Shown here one piece after another: positions 47,405-56,624 of a DNA stretch of 64,000 bases. Positions within the stretch are counted from its first letter, which is position 1, and each line of letters starts with the position of its first letter. The stretch covers positions 1-64,000 of the forward strand of contig NZ_NPJG01000023.1 in NCBI RefSeq assembly GCF_002251245.1, written 5' to 3'. The notes beneath the pieces were generated by a model. The model searched no databases. It saw only the letters and a list, made by a program, of their open reading frames with translations, and was not told where the DNA came from. A program made the position numbers and the translations under genes. This stretch comes from Prevotella sp. P5-92. GTDB taxonomy: Bacteria; Bacteroidota; Bacteroidia; Bacteroidales; Bacteroidaceae.

Positions 47405-49195
47405 TTATCTTTTCAGCGGACTGCATGCGTCGCGCAGCCACTCTCTTGTATCGTCGTCGAGATAGGGCGACAGTGCCTCGTACACCTTGGCGTGGTATGT
47501 GTTGAGGTAGTTGAGTTCCTCGTCGGTGAGCATCGCCACGACGATAGGTGTCTTGTCTATAGGACATAGCGTGAGTGGCTCTATTTCAAGGAAGTCGCCG
47601 AAGTCGGTGGTCATGTAGTGGCGGATGAGACAGGTGTTTTCTGTTCTTACGCCAAACTTGCCGGCGAGATAGATGCCTGGCTCTATGGTCACGGTCATGC
47701 CTGCCTTCAGCGGTGCGGGTTTCCATTCCATTCTGAACTGGTGTGGCCCTTCGTGTACGTTGAGGTAGGATCCTACTCCGTGTCCGGTGCCGTGAAGGTA
47801 GTTCAGTCCTTCTCGCCACATTGCCTGGCGGGCGAGAATGTCGAGCTGTGTGCCGCTTGCATTGGCGGGGAACTTACACATTGTGAGGTTGATATTGCCT
47901 TTTAGCACGAGGGTGTAGATATGTCGCTGCTCTTCGGTCACGTCGCCCAGTGCTATGGTGCGTGTGATGTCGGTGGTGCCGTCCATATATTGTGCTCCGC
48001 TGTCGAGCAGCAGTAGTCCCTCGGGCTTCAGTTCGATGTCGGTGTCGGGTGTGGCCTCGTAGTGTACTATTGCCCCGTGTTCTCCATATCCGGCTATGGT
48101 GTCGAACGAGATGTCGCGGAAGAGTGGTTGCTGTGCCCTGAGGGCGGTGAGTTTCTCGTCGGCCGAAATCTCGGTGACTCCACCTTTTTCCACTGCGGGT
48201 TTCAGCCATCTTAGGAACTGTACCATTGCCACTCCGTCTTTGAGCATGGCGCTTCGGTATCCCTCTATCTCGGTCTCGTTTTTCACGGCTTTCATCGCTG
48301 GCACTGGCGATGGAAGCATCACCTTGGGCCGTTCGCCGTATGCTTTATATAGAGTGTATGAGGTTTCGTCGGGGTCTAACAGTATGTTGTAGCCTTTGTA
48401 TTTCTTCAGTCCTTGTTCTACCTGTTCGTAGTCGGCGGTTTTCACACCTATGGTCTTCAGGTATCCGCGTGTCTCCGTGTCGAGCTTTTCGGGGTTGACA
48501 AAGAGTGTGGTGTCGTCTTCGTCTATGAGGAGGTACGCCACGAACACGGGGTTGCAATGTACGTCGGTGCCGCGCATGTTCAGTGTCCATGCTATGTCGT
48601 CGAGAGCCGACATCAGCATTCCCACTGCATGTTGTCTTTTCAGTTCTTCCCTTATTCTTCTTATCTTGCTCTCGGCGTTTTCTCCGGCATATTTCATGGG
48701 GTGTATCTCTACTCTGTCTTCTGGCACTTCTGGCCGGTCGGTCCAGATGGTTTTCAGTGGGTCGAGGTTGGTTCTTATGGTGATGCCTCCTTGCTTTGTC
48801 AGTTCGTCGGCAAGGCTCTCCACGGTGTTCACCGAGTTCACCATTCCGTCGAGTCCCACCACGGCTCCGTCTATGGCGGCGAGTTTCTGTCCGAGCCATT
48901 CGGCTATGGTCGGTGTGCCTTCGGTCTTCAGTTTCATCAGTCTGAAGCCGGTGCCTTTCAGCTGTTCCTCGGCTGCAATGAAGTAGCGTGAGTCGGTCCA
49001 TAGTGCGGCGTCTTCCATGGTCACCACGGCAGTGCCGGCAGATCCGTTGAATCCGCTAATATATTCGCGTCCCTTCCAGTGGTCGGGCACATATTCTCCG
49101 TTGTGTGGGTCGGTGCTTGGAAAGATGAAGGCGTCGATGCTTTCGTCTTTCATCAGTTGTCTCAGTGCGTTGAGTCTGTCTGTAATATTGTTCAT
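47405..49195 (-). CDS. pepP: Xaa-Pro aminopeptidase (M24B, long form)
   Basis: 596 residues from ATG at 49195 (MNNITDRLNALRQLM); a TTG at 49204 is less likely. Cytoplasmic dimetal peptidase that removes an N-terminal residue before proline. Three-domain long form with two creatinase-like N-terminal domains and a pita-bread catalytic domain. Metal ligands are visible: two Asp in LLLDSGAQYMDGTTDITRT, His in YLHGTGHGVGSYL, Glu in VTIEPGIY, Glu in RTENTCLI. It is the first of the minus-strand block, with its own promoter. Confidence 0.92.
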   Translation of the reverse strand: MNNITDRLNALRQLMKDESIDAFIFPSTDPHNGEYVPDHWKGREYISGFNGSAGTAVVTMEDAALWTDSRYFIAAEEQLKGTGFRLMKLKTEGTPTIAEWLGQKLAAIDGAVVGLDGMVNSVNTVESLADELTKQGGITIRTNLDPLKTIWTDRPEVPEDRVEIHPMKYAGENAESKIRRIREELKRQHAVGMLMSALDDIAWTLNMRGTDVHCNPVFVAYLLIDEDDTTLFVNPEKLDTETRGYLKTIGVKTADYEQVEQGLKKYKGYNILLDPDETSYTLYKAYGERPKVMLPSPVPAMKAVKNETEIEGYRSAMLKDGVAMVQFLRWLKPAVEKGGVTEISADEKLTALRAQQPLFRDISFDTIAGYGEHGAIVHYEATPDTDIELKPEGLLLLDSGAQYMDGTTDITRTIALGDVTEEQRHIYTLVLKGNINLTMCKFPANASGTQLDILARQAMWREGLNYLHGTGHGVGSYLNVHEGPHQFRMEWKPAPLKAGMTVTIEPGIYLAGKFGVRTENTCLIRHYMTTDFGDFLEIEPLTLCPIDKTPIVVAMLTDEELNYLNTYHAKVYEALSPYLDDDTREWLRDACSPLKR

Positions 49196-49220
49196 ATAGT
49201 TCAATTCTTAGTTTTCATGG

Positions 49221-49251
49221 CAAAAGTAGTAAATAATTGTCTCATGCCAAA
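49221..49251 (-). promoter_or_regulatory. Promoter of the Xaa-Pro aminopeptidase gene
   Basis: Minus strand TTTG (49251-49248), 19 bases, TACTTTTG (49228-49221), 25 bases before the ATG. Full consensus match. Confidence 0.78.
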
Positions 49252-49618
49252 ACTAATTCGTCTTTTTATTTCTCCTGTTATTGATTATTAACAAAAGTGG
49301 TATATAGACGCAGATATCTTTATATAACGTGCGGATAAAAGAAATCATGCTGCTGTTGTCATGCGCAGCCCTCTATGGACTCTAAATGCCAAAGGCATTC
49401 AAACTCTTAAGAATTTGAAATCTCTCAATCTCCTAAACTCTGTGGTTCAAATATTACTTCCGAAACTCGAGTTAATTAACTTGGAAAACTGTTTTATAGA
49501 TAAGACGATAAGTAGTCAACATGAATAGATAAACTACATAGTGCCAATTAATATGTGTCAGCCATAAGATCGTTACGTCCTATCACTCTGCCAATTATTG
49601 TGTTTGTTCTATGATTAT
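49252..49618. other. Intergenic region without recognised feature
   Basis: 367 bases, A/T-rich, between the peptidase promoter and the end of the broken AAA-ATPase gene. I find no convincing reading frame, RNA, promoter or repeat. Confidence 0.5.
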
Positions 49619-51210
49619 TTATAGCTCCTTCGGCAGAAATCCGTCGATTGTTCCTTTCTCCGACGAGAAGTTGATCCCGATGGCAATCAGTTTGCGGTTG
49701 TCGGTGGCATAGGGCTTGGCACAGCCCTTGTCCTCAATTTGCTTGAGGGCAGCCTTGGCAGAGCCGTTGAGCTTGAACTCGATGATATAGACGTAGCTCT
49801 GACACTCCACCACGCAGTCTATGCGCCCTTCGCTCGTCTCTTTTTCTGCTACGGTGCAATAGAAACCGAGCATCTTGACGATGAGATAGAACGTGTATTG
49901 GAAATATCGCTCGCACTCTATCGGGTCCTGCTTGAGCTGGAAGCGGTAGGCGACGGAGGAGAGAAGCGAGGTCATCAGCTTCTCGAATCGCGCGGTGTCG
50001 CCATTGTCTAAAGATGTAGTAACATCTATGACCCAAGATGTCGGCGAATTACTTCCTTGAAAATATCCTGAAGCTAAAGCGTCGATAAATCCATTGCGTA
50101 CCTCTTCATTCGGGAAGTCAAGCAGGTATGTTGAAAGCCTCTTGTTGTAATCCTTAATAGTGAGATAACCGCTCTGATAAATCATCGTTAGCGGCTTTTC
50201 CATATCAGCCTTGTAGTCAATGAACTGTGATGCATCGTAGTATTTGCCCACAAGTTCATTGATATTCTCGTTGCAATGGGCAAGTAGTCGGATGAGATAG
50301 GATGGAGTGCCTGAGGCAAACCAGAAGTTGCGCATCTGAAGGTTGTTGAAGCAGTTGAGGATGCTGAATGGATTGAAGATGTCAATCATTTTCTCTCCGA
50401 AGTGATAGCCGTCGTATTTCTTCTTTAGGAGCCCCACTGTTTCGTCATAGCTCAGGCCGAGGTCGTCGGCCAGCTCTCTGATAGATGAGTCAAAGACGGT
50501 GAGAAGTTCTTCTATTGTGATTCCGCACAAGGCCTCATAACGTCGGTTCATACTGATATCATCCGGCTGGTTGAAACCGCTGAATACGCTCACCTGCGAG
50601 AACTTGGTGACACCAGTAAGCATCACAAACTGCAAGTCCTCATCGGCAAGTTTGAATATACTGTAAAGACCTTTTAATATACCACGATGTATATCCTCCA
50701 GCTTTGTTTCCTTGCCATTTAGCAGTCCTGTATAGCCTGTGTCAATCACGTCGAGTAGCGGTTTGTCGTATTCGTCAATAAGTACCACGGCACGTCGTCC
50801 AGACTTTTCGTGAGCTTGATTAAATACATAGGCAAGTCTTGCGCCCATTTCCTTGTTTATAGGGTCTTTGCCCCATTGGTTCTCCCAAGTCTCAACATAT
50901 CCTTGTATGCGTTTTTCGAGTTCACCATCCTTGTCGTAGTTTCCTCCGTTGAAGTCGATATGGATACAGGATATTCCGCTCATTTGGTCTCGAGCCTATC
51001 GATGGCAAGTCCCTTGAACAGGTCTTTCCTTCCTTGGAAATAGTATTTGAGTGTGGATAAAAGCAAGCTCTTTCCGAATCGCCTTGGGCGACTCAGAAAG
51101 TAAATCTTTCCTTCCGTGGCGAGTTTATACACCAAGTCCGTCTTATCCACATATACATATCCGTCCTGGATAATCTGTGCGAAATCTTGTATTCCTATAG
51201 GGTACTTCAT
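49619..51210 (-). pseudogene. AAA-ATPase-like / PD-(D/E)XK nuclease family protein, broken copy
   Basis: Paralogue of the gene at 16161-17756, beginning at ATG 51210 (MKYPIGIQDF) with the same Walker A (FLSRPRRFGKS) and Walker B (VVLIDEYDK) and the same C-terminal nuclease motifs (GRIDCVVEC, IEFKLNG). Two lesions lie close together. A TGA at 50982-50980 stands where the intact copy has a Trp codon (one-base change TGG to TGA). Near 50965 one base is missing: intact copy ATATGGAACACAGG against ATATGGATACAGG here. After the frameshift the frame stays open to 49619. A downstream ATG (50983) overlaps the stop and is in frame with the remainder, so a 454-residue piece without Walker A could still be made. 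The promoter is intact. Confidence 0.88.
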
Positions 51211-51234
51211 ACGCTTAACCATTCTTTTCGTGGG

Positions 51235-51265
51235 CAAAGTTAATAAATAATGAAGATAATACAAA
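51235..51265 (-). promoter_or_regulatory. Promoter of the broken AAA-ATPase/nuclease copy
   Basis: Minus strand TTTG (51265-51262), 19 bases, TAACTTTG (51242-51235), 25 bases before the ATG at 51210: the same layout as for the intact copy (24 bases before its ATG). Confidence 0.82.
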
Positions 51266-51580
51266 ATAAATACGGCAAAAAACAACTAATATCCAGATAA
51301 TTTGCCATTTTCCTTTAGATTTCCTTTGCAGTTTCAGAATTAATGCGAAACATTAGTATAACACCTAAAATACAAAAATAATTGGGGCATTTTTCATCAG
51401 ACTTACACCGACTTTGGTATTGACTCACATAAAACTTGCCGCATATTTACTTTATCTTATCGAAATAGCACCCCTCTCCTTTTTTTTGAGTCAGTATCTG
51501 CCTATAATCAAGAGTATTCTTTGTGTAATCTCTAACACCAAAACTAATCATAAGGAGAATATTAATTAGCATGCTAAGTA
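51266..51580. other. Intergenic region without recognised feature
   Basis: 315 A/T-rich bases upstream of the broken AAA-ATPase gene and before the first duplicated promoter segment. No gene or repeat seen. Confidence 0.45.
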
Positions 51581-51765
51581 GTTACCATGTCATGACTTCC
51601 ATTCGTCACATTTTGGTTGCCGTTCGTCACGCCCATAGACTTTGTGTCCCAGAAAGAAAAGAAATAGGTGCGGAAAGGAGGGCGGCTGGGAACAGAAGTG
51701 TAACTTTGCACCCCGAAAACAGGACGAACAGTAATTATAAAATAGATGAAAAAGGTAATGATTGA
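51581..51765 (+). repeat. Duplicated promoter segment, copy 1
   Basis: Nearly the same sequence as 52311-52512, from GTTACCATGTCATGACTTCC through the -7 element TAACTTTG (51701-51708) to the first six codons of the downstream receptor gene. Contains two copies of a unit with core CGTCACATTTTGGTTGC / CGTCACGCCC. Here it leads only into a 22-codon frame. Confidence 0.85.
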
Positions 51766-51814
51766 ATCTCGTACGCATATATGTAATAAGGTGGCGGTAT
51801 GTTTTGGGGTTTGA
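51746..51814 (+). pseudogene. 22-codon remnant of the duplicated receptor gene start
   Basis: MKKVMI is identical to the start of the receptor gene at 52494; after that the sequence is unrelated (ESRTHICNKVAVCFGV) and stops. It appears to be a promoter and gene start that lost its body. Translation into anything useful is doubtful. Confidence 0.5.
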
Positions 51815-51872
51815 TAATTAAACGGTTGTTATAGAAAAAAAGAATATTTTTTACATTTTCCCTCTGAAATAT

Positions 51873-51903
51873 TTTGTGGTATAAGAAATAATCTCTATAT
51901 TTG
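51873..51903 (+). promoter_or_regulatory. Promoter reading into the inverted-repeat element
   Basis: TTTG at 51873-51876, 19 bases, TATATTTG at 51896-51903: a perfect consensus match with no protein-coding gene behind it. The transcript would start about 25-30 bases before the 42-bp inverted repeat. Confidence 0.6.
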
Positions 51904-51936
51904 CCATCGACTTCAGCAAGTATGTGACCTCAACTG

Positions 51937-52276
51937 AAAAAGGTGGTTCTTCTGCAATTTAGTTTAAGAGCGCATGTTCCAGTATAAGTCAGGTAATCAG
52001 TTGCTAACTGAATAGGGTAATCAGTCGTCAACTGAATAGGGCAATCAGTTGTCAACTGAATAGGGCAATCAGTTGTCAACTGAATAAGGCAATCACTTGT
52101 CAACTGAATAGGGTATTCAGTTGACAAGTGAACGATGATGCTTTCTTATTCCTTCCATTGTGCGAATATGTTAATTTTTGCGCAATAGTAATAATAATCG
52201 ACGTATCAATCTGTCGAAGAATAAACTCATACTTGAACATGTGCTCTTCAACTAAATTGCAGAAGAACCACTTTTT
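51937..52276 (+). repeat. 340-bp element bounded by a ~42-bp inverted repeat
   Basis: Left arm 51937-51979 and right arm 52235-52276 are reverse complements over about 42 bases with three differences. They enclose a 24-bp repeat array (51993-52133) and about 100 A/T-rich bases. With the promoter at 51873 this could give a structured non-coding RNA; alternatively it is a small non-autonomous mobile element. No target-site duplication seen. Confidence 0.75.
51993..52133. repeat. Six 24-bp palindromic tandem repeats
   Basis: Units at 51993, 52017, 52041, 52065, 52089 and a partial one at 52113; consensus GCAATCAGTTGTCAACTGAATAGG. Each unit holds the palindrome CAGTTG-T-CAACTG. Units are joined directly, with no spacers, so this is not CRISPR. 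A minus-strand frame through it would give an 8-residue repeat (PIQLTTDC), judged a by-product of the 24-base period. Confidence 0.9.
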
Positions 52277-52310
52277 CTAGTCTAAGTCAGTTTCGGGATG
52301 CTGTTCTATG

Positions 52311-52512
52311 GTTACCATGTCATGACTTCCGTTCGTCACATTTGGGTTGCCGTTCGTCACATTTAGTTGCCATTCGTCACGCCCTTGAGCTATGTGTCCC
52401 AGAAAGAAAAGAAATAGGTGCGGAAAGGAGGGCGGCTGGGAAAAGAAGTGTAACTTTGTACCCCAAAACAAGATGAACAGTAACAATAAACAGATGAAAA
52501 AGGTAATGATTG
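52311..52512 (+). repeat. Duplicated promoter segment, copy 2, with -7 element at 52451
   Basis: Second copy of 51581-51765, with one more 20-base CGTCAC unit (three in all). The -7 element TAACTTTG at 52451-52458 is 35 bases before the receptor ATG at 52494, so it is the likely promoter of that gene. No TTTG at the standard distance. Confidence 0.82.
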
Positions 52513-53369
52513 TATTAAGAAACACAGTTTTAAGACTCATGTTGACAGTGATGGTAATGACAGCTTCTGTCAATGTATGCGCACAAAAAGCATCGCAGAC
52601 TCTGAGAGGAACAGTAAGGGATGCTATCAACCACGAACCAGTAGCCTACGCTACCATAATACTTACAGACAATCCCCTGCTGAAGGCTATCAGCGATAGC
52701 GTCGGAAGGTTCTCGATAGGCGATGTGCCTGTGGGCAGACATAACCTCAGATGCCAGTATGTGGGATATGAGACGGTGGAGATGAACGAACTGCTCGTCA
52801 CCTCAGCCAAGGAGACGTATGTCGATATATTGCTCAGCGAGGCGGTGAAGGAACTGGGCAACCTCGTTATACGTCCGAAGGTGACGAAAGAGAAGGCGCT
52901 CAACCGAATGGTGCTTACGGGAGGAAGAATGTTCAGCGTGGAAGAGACCAGCCGGTATGCAGGCGGCTTCGACGACCCCGCTCGTCTTGCCACGGCCTTC
53001 GCCGGAGTGGCATCAGGAGGTGCTACCAATGGTATCTCCATTCATGGCAATGCCCCGCATCTGCTGGCATGGCACCTTGAAGACATGGAGATACCCAATC
53101 CTAATCACTTCTCAGATATCTCCGTCCTGGGCGGAGGCATCTTCTCGTCGCTTTCGTCCATGTGCATCGGCAACTTCGACAAGGCGTGTGGCGACTATCC
53201 CATGCCCATTGGCACTCCCGTCAGCGCTGGCAAGCGCACCATTGGCGACACTACTGAATATCTCTTCACCGTAAACTCACAGTCGAGAGAAGGCACCGTC
53301 GTGTCGGCACAGGTTTACGTCACCGTGGCAAAGGACCAGAGGCCAGAATTTACCAGGGTAGTGAGATAA
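52494..53369 (+). CDS. Truncated TonB-dependent receptor (regulatory-like and plug domains only)
   Basis: 291 residues from ATG at 52494 (MKKVMIVLRNTVLRLML), chosen because the -7 element lies inside the longer frame that begins at 52392. Signal peptide about 1-31 (VNVCAQ), then a carboxypeptidase-regulatory-like domain (about 36-115: LRGTVRDAINHEPVAYATIIL, VGRFSIGDVPVGRHNLRCQYVGYE), then most of a plug domain (RYAGGFDDPARLATAFAGVASGG, HGNAPHLLAWHLEDMEIPNPNHFSD). Family resemblance stops at about residue 228 (IGNFDKA). The last 60 residues do not look like a plug or barrel, and the 500-600-residue barrel is missing. The ending may be the tail of another, deleted gene joined in frame. A working transporter is unlikely. 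Ends at a terminator. Confidence 0.75.
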   Translation: MKKVMIVLRNTVLRLMLTVMVMTASVNVCAQKASQTLRGTVRDAINHEPVAYATIILTDNPLLKAISDSVGRFSIGDVPVGRHNLRCQYVGYETVEMNELLVTSAKETYVDILLSEAVKELGNLVIRPKVTKEKALNRMVLTGGRMFSVEETSRYAGGFDDPARLATAFAGVASGGATNGISIHGNAPHLLAWHLEDMEIPNPNHFSDISVLGGGIFSSLSSMCIGNFDKACGDYPMPIGTPVSAGKRTIGDTTEYLFTVNSQSREGTVVSAQVYVTVAKDQRPEFTRVVR

Positions 53370-53451
53370 AGGTGTTGACTCCTTGATAAAGACAAAACAG
53401 GAAGAGAAATATTTTTTATCTGGCAATAGACAAAGCCAAATATGATAGTAG

Positions 53452-53490
53452 AAAGGACAGAAAGCTAAGTGTTTTCTGTCCTTTTGTTTG
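53452..53490 (+). terminator. Terminator after the truncated receptor
   Basis: 12-base perfect stem (53452-53463 with 53473-53484) ending in a T-rich tract (TTTGTTTG). Confidence 0.75.
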
Positions 53491-53498
53491 TACCTTTG
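53491..53498 (+). promoter_or_regulatory. -7 element of the GH2 beta-galactosidase gene
   Basis: TACCTTTG directly after the terminator, 71 bases before the ATG at 53570. No clear -33 TTTG. Confidence 0.5.
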
Positions 53499-53569
53499 CA
53501 CCCGAATTGCGACATGAAGTCAAATTTTCCACCCAAATAATGAAAGCCACTCAAATAGCATAACTTTGT

Positions 53570-56476
53570 ATGAAGAGAAACATCACCATATTAATGGCTC
53601 TATTGTGCTCGGCATTGTCGATGGCACAACCTGCAAGTGCTCCTGCAAGGGAATCGCGTGGCGAGGCAAAAGCATTGCCAAGGCATATTGACCTCAGCGG
53701 ACAATGGCGCTTCGGCACCGACAAGTCGATGACCGACATGATACAGCTGCCCGGTTCGATGCCACAGCGCATGAAGGGCAACGCTCCCGACACTAAGACC
53801 CGTTGGGTGGGAGCAATCTACGACTCCAGCTTCTATCATAATCCCTATATGGAGAAATACCGCAGGGAGGGACAAACAGCCAAGTTCCCGTTTTTCCTCA
53901 CGCCTGTCAAGCACTATGTCGGTAAGGCATGGTATGAGCGTGTCGTCACTCTGCCCGAAGGAGCGGCTGCCAGATACCGCCTCTTTCTCGAACGTCCGCA
54001 TATCTCTACCGAGGTGTGGGTAAACGGCCAGCGCATTGGCACACAAAACTCGCTCTCAGTGCCACACGTGTATGCCCTCGACAATGTGTTGCGACCAGGC
54101 GATAACACCATCACCGTTTGTGTTGACAACGACCCCATGGTGGCCAACGTCGGACAAGACTCACACTCCGTGTCAGACCAGACACAGGGCGACTGGAACG
54201 GAATGGTGGGACGCATCGAACTACAGGAGTATAATGCCATCTGCCAAGTGAAGGTCTTTCCCGACGTAGATAAGAGGAAAGCTGTGGCGAAGGTGATGTT
54301 CGACAAGGCATTGGCGGGCAGACAGGCCGTCGTCACCTTGCGGGCAGAGGCATTCAACAGCAGCCGTAGCCATGTGGTGACGGCGCCGCGTCAGACCGTG
54401 GTGATAGACACCACCGCCACTGTAATTCCTATAGACATGGGCGACGGCATGCTGCTTTGGGACGAGTATTCGCCTCAGTTATACCGCCTCACGGTAGATG
54501 TAGCAACCGACGGCACAACATATTCCTCCACCACTGATTTCGGCATGAGGAAGATAGAGATAAGAGGGAAGATGTTTTATGTCAACGACCGCCTCGTGCA
54601 GCTGCGCGGAACGGTGGAAAACTGCTGCTTCCCTCTCACCGGCTATCCTCCCACGGATGTCAACTCGTGGCGACGTGTGTTCGGGAAGTGCAAGGAGTGG
54701 GGACTCAACCACGTGCGTTTCCATTCTTATTGTCCTCCAGAGGCAGCCTTCATAGCCGCCGACCTCATGGGCATTTACCTTCAGCCAGAAGGACCGTCGT
54801 GGCCCAACCACGGCGTGAAACTCGGCAGGGGCGAGTATGTGGACCAATACCTCCTCGACGAGAGTATCAGCATCACCGACACCTATGGCAATCATCCATC
54901 GTTCTGCTTCTTCGCTTTCGGCAACGAGCCGGCAGGCAACTGGGTAAAGTGGTGCAACGAGAAGATGCCCGTGATGGAGCGTCACGACCCACGTCATCTC
55001 TATGCCGGATTCTCTGTCGGCGGCGGATGGGCATGGCAACCCAAGACGCAGTTTGCCGTGAAGGCTGGTGCACGTGGTCTCGACACATGGACAAAGCGAC
55101 AACCCGAAGCCATGACCGACTTCTCTGCAAAGATCAATACCTATAACGGCAAGGACATGCCGGGCACGGCCATCACCATCCCCTTTGTCAGTCATGAGAC
55201 AGGACAATGGTGTGTGTTCCCCAACTTCGCCGAGATGCCGAAATACACTGGCGTCAACAAGCCCTATAACTTCGAGATCTTCCGCGACCTGCTTGCCAGT
55301 AACGGCATGGCGAGCCGTGCCTCCGACTTCCTCCTCGCCTCAGGAAAGTTGCAGGCACTATGCTACAAATACGAGTTGGAACGCCATCTCCGCACGCCCG
55401 ACTACGCTGGATTCCAACTCCTTGCCCTCAACGACTACAGCGGACAGGGAACGGCTCTCGTAGGACTTACCGACGTGTTTTATGACGACAAGGGATATGT
55501 CACCGCACCCGAGTTCCGCGAGTTTTGTTCTGACATCGTGCCATTGGCAAAGATCAGCAAGTTCACATACGACAATAGCGAGACCTTCCGTGCCGACCTG
55601 ATGCTCTCATGGTTTGCCAAGGAACCTTGCACGAATCAGAGAGTGGAATGGAGCGTCAGCGGAAACGACCTACACGGAGTGGGCGGTAGCATCGCCGTCG
55701 AAGGCGGCAAGAAGGAGGGACTTCTCTCTGTGGGCTCCATCACTGTGCCGCTCCACGGGATAAGCCGTGCCGGGAAATATACTCTTTCCGTCACCGTACC
55801 TGGTACCGAAGCCCGTAACCACTGGGACTTCTGGGTCTATCCACAGCATCTGTTGGCCGACGAGGGCGACGTCTATGTCACCGATACACTCGATAGCAAA
55901 GCTCGTCGCAAGCTCCTTAAGGGAGGCAAGGTGCTACTGTTAGCAGCAGGCAAGGTGAGCTATGGCAAGGAGGTGAAGCAGCAGTTCCTGCCCGTGTTTT
56001 GGAACACTTCGTGGTTTAAGATGCGTCCGCCGCACACCACCGGACTGCTCATCGACGACCGTCATCCCATGCTTGCCCTTTTCCCCACCGACTATCACAG
56101 CGATCTGCAGTGGTGGGAATTGGTCAACAAGGCACAGGTGATGCAGTTCACAGACTTCCCCGCCGACTTCCAGCCCACGGTGCAGAGCATCGACACGTGG
56201 TTTGTGTCACGCAAGATAGGCATGCTCTTCGAAGCAAGGGTGGGAAAGGGCCGTCTGGTGATGACCACCATGGATCTCTCCTCTGGCCTCGACACCCGTC
56301 ATGCCGCACGCCAGATGAGGCAGTCGATACTGAGTTACATGCAGTCTGACCGCTTCGCTCCGGCACACGAGATAGATATCGCACGTGTCGCCGACCTCTT
56401 CACCAAGGTGGCAGGCGAAGTGAACATGTTTACCAACGACTCGCCCGACGAACTAAAGCCCAAACTGGTGAAATGA
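53570..56476 (+). CDS. GH2-family beta-galactosidase-like enzyme
   Basis: 968 residues, signal peptide about 1-19 (SMAQ). Family 2 layout: jelly-roll (about 40-225: DLSGQWRFG, YLFLERPHISTEVWVNGQRIGTQ), Ig-like domain, TIM barrel with acid/base E453 in FFAFGNEPAGN and nucleophile E543 in FVSHETGQW, then C-terminal domains. Both catalytic acids are present, unlike the GH2 at 13106. Expected to remove beta-linked galactose or a similar sugar from RG-I side chains in the periplasm. Starts the plus-strand run GH2-PL11-CE12. Confidence 0.9.
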   Translation: MKRNITILMALLCSALSMAQPASAPARESRGEAKALPRHIDLSGQWRFGTDKSMTDMIQLPGSMPQRMKGNAPDTKTRWVGAIYDSSFYHNPYMEKYRREGQTAKFPFFLTPVKHYVGKAWYERVVTLPEGAAARYRLFLERPHISTEVWVNGQRIGTQNSLSVPHVYALDNVLRPGDNTITVCVDNDPMVANVGQDSHSVSDQTQGDWNGMVGRIELQEYNAICQVKVFPDVDKRKAVAKVMFDKALAGRQAVVTLRAEAFNSSRSHVVTAPRQTVVIDTTATVIPIDMGDGMLLWDEYSPQLYRLTVDVATDGTTYSSTTDFGMRKIEIRGKMFYVNDRLVQLRGTVENCCFPLTGYPPTDVNSWRRVFGKCKEWGLNHVRFHSYCPPEAAFIAADLMGIYLQPEGPSWPNHGVKLGRGEYVDQYLLDESISITDTYGNHPSFCFFAFGNEPAGNWVKWCNEKMPVMERHDPRHLYAGFSVGGGWAWQPKTQFAVKAGARGLDTWTKRQPEAMTDFSAKINTYNGKDMPGTAITIPFVSHETGQWCVFPNFAEMPKYTGVNKPYNFEIFRDLLASNGMASRASDFLLASGKLQALCYKYELERHLRTPDYAGFQLLALNDYSGQGTALVGLTDVFYDDKGYVTAPEFREFCSDIVPLAKISKFTYDNSETFRADLMLSWFAKEPCTNQRVEWSVSGNDLHGVGGSIAVEGGKKEGLLSVGSITVPLHGISRAGKYTLSVTVPGTEARNHWDFWVYPQHLLADEGDVYVTDTLDSKARRKLLKGGKVLLLAAGKVSYGKEVKQQFLPVFWNTSWFKMRPPHTTGLLIDDRHPMLALFPTDYHSDLQWWELVNKAQVMQFTDFPADFQPTVQSIDTWFVSRKIGMLFEARVGKGRLVMTTMDLSSGLDTRHAARQMRQSILSYMQSDRFAPAHEIDIARVADLFTKVAGEVNMFTNDSPDELKPKLVK

Positions 56477-56575
56477 CCTCGGCTCACCTGTGAGACGAAC
56501 GCATATTACGCCTGCCATGACCACAATTCAAAAGAGAAATGTCAATTATTATAGTCATTTTCTGTTGGAAAAGTG

Positions 56576-56583
56576 TAATTTTG
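56576..56583 (+). promoter_or_regulatory. -7 element before the second PL11 gene
   Basis: TAATTTTG, 41 bases before the ATG at 56625, in the 148-base gap after GH2. The -33 box is unclear. Confidence 0.45.
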
Positions 56584-56624
56584 CAGCCGAAAATATTGAC
56601 AATTGCATCTAATAGACAAAACCG

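Noticed and set aside
51930..52127. Minus-strand 65-residue frame with an 8-residue repeat (PIQLTTDC)
   Set aside because: It is the direct result of a 24-base tandem repeat (divisible by three), starts at TTG, and has no promoter or family match.
51993..52133. CRISPR array
   Set aside because: Units are joined without spacers and no cas genes are present. The same holds for the 18201 and 61984 arrays.
52392..52493. Upstream start for the truncated receptor
   Set aside because: The -7 element at 52451 lies inside this stretch and the residues are charged; the signal peptide begins near 52494.
53561..53568. TAACTTTG just before the GH2 ATG as its promoter
   Set aside because: It ends one base before the ATG at 53570, leaving no room for a transcription start upstream of the start codon; the site at 53491 is preferred.
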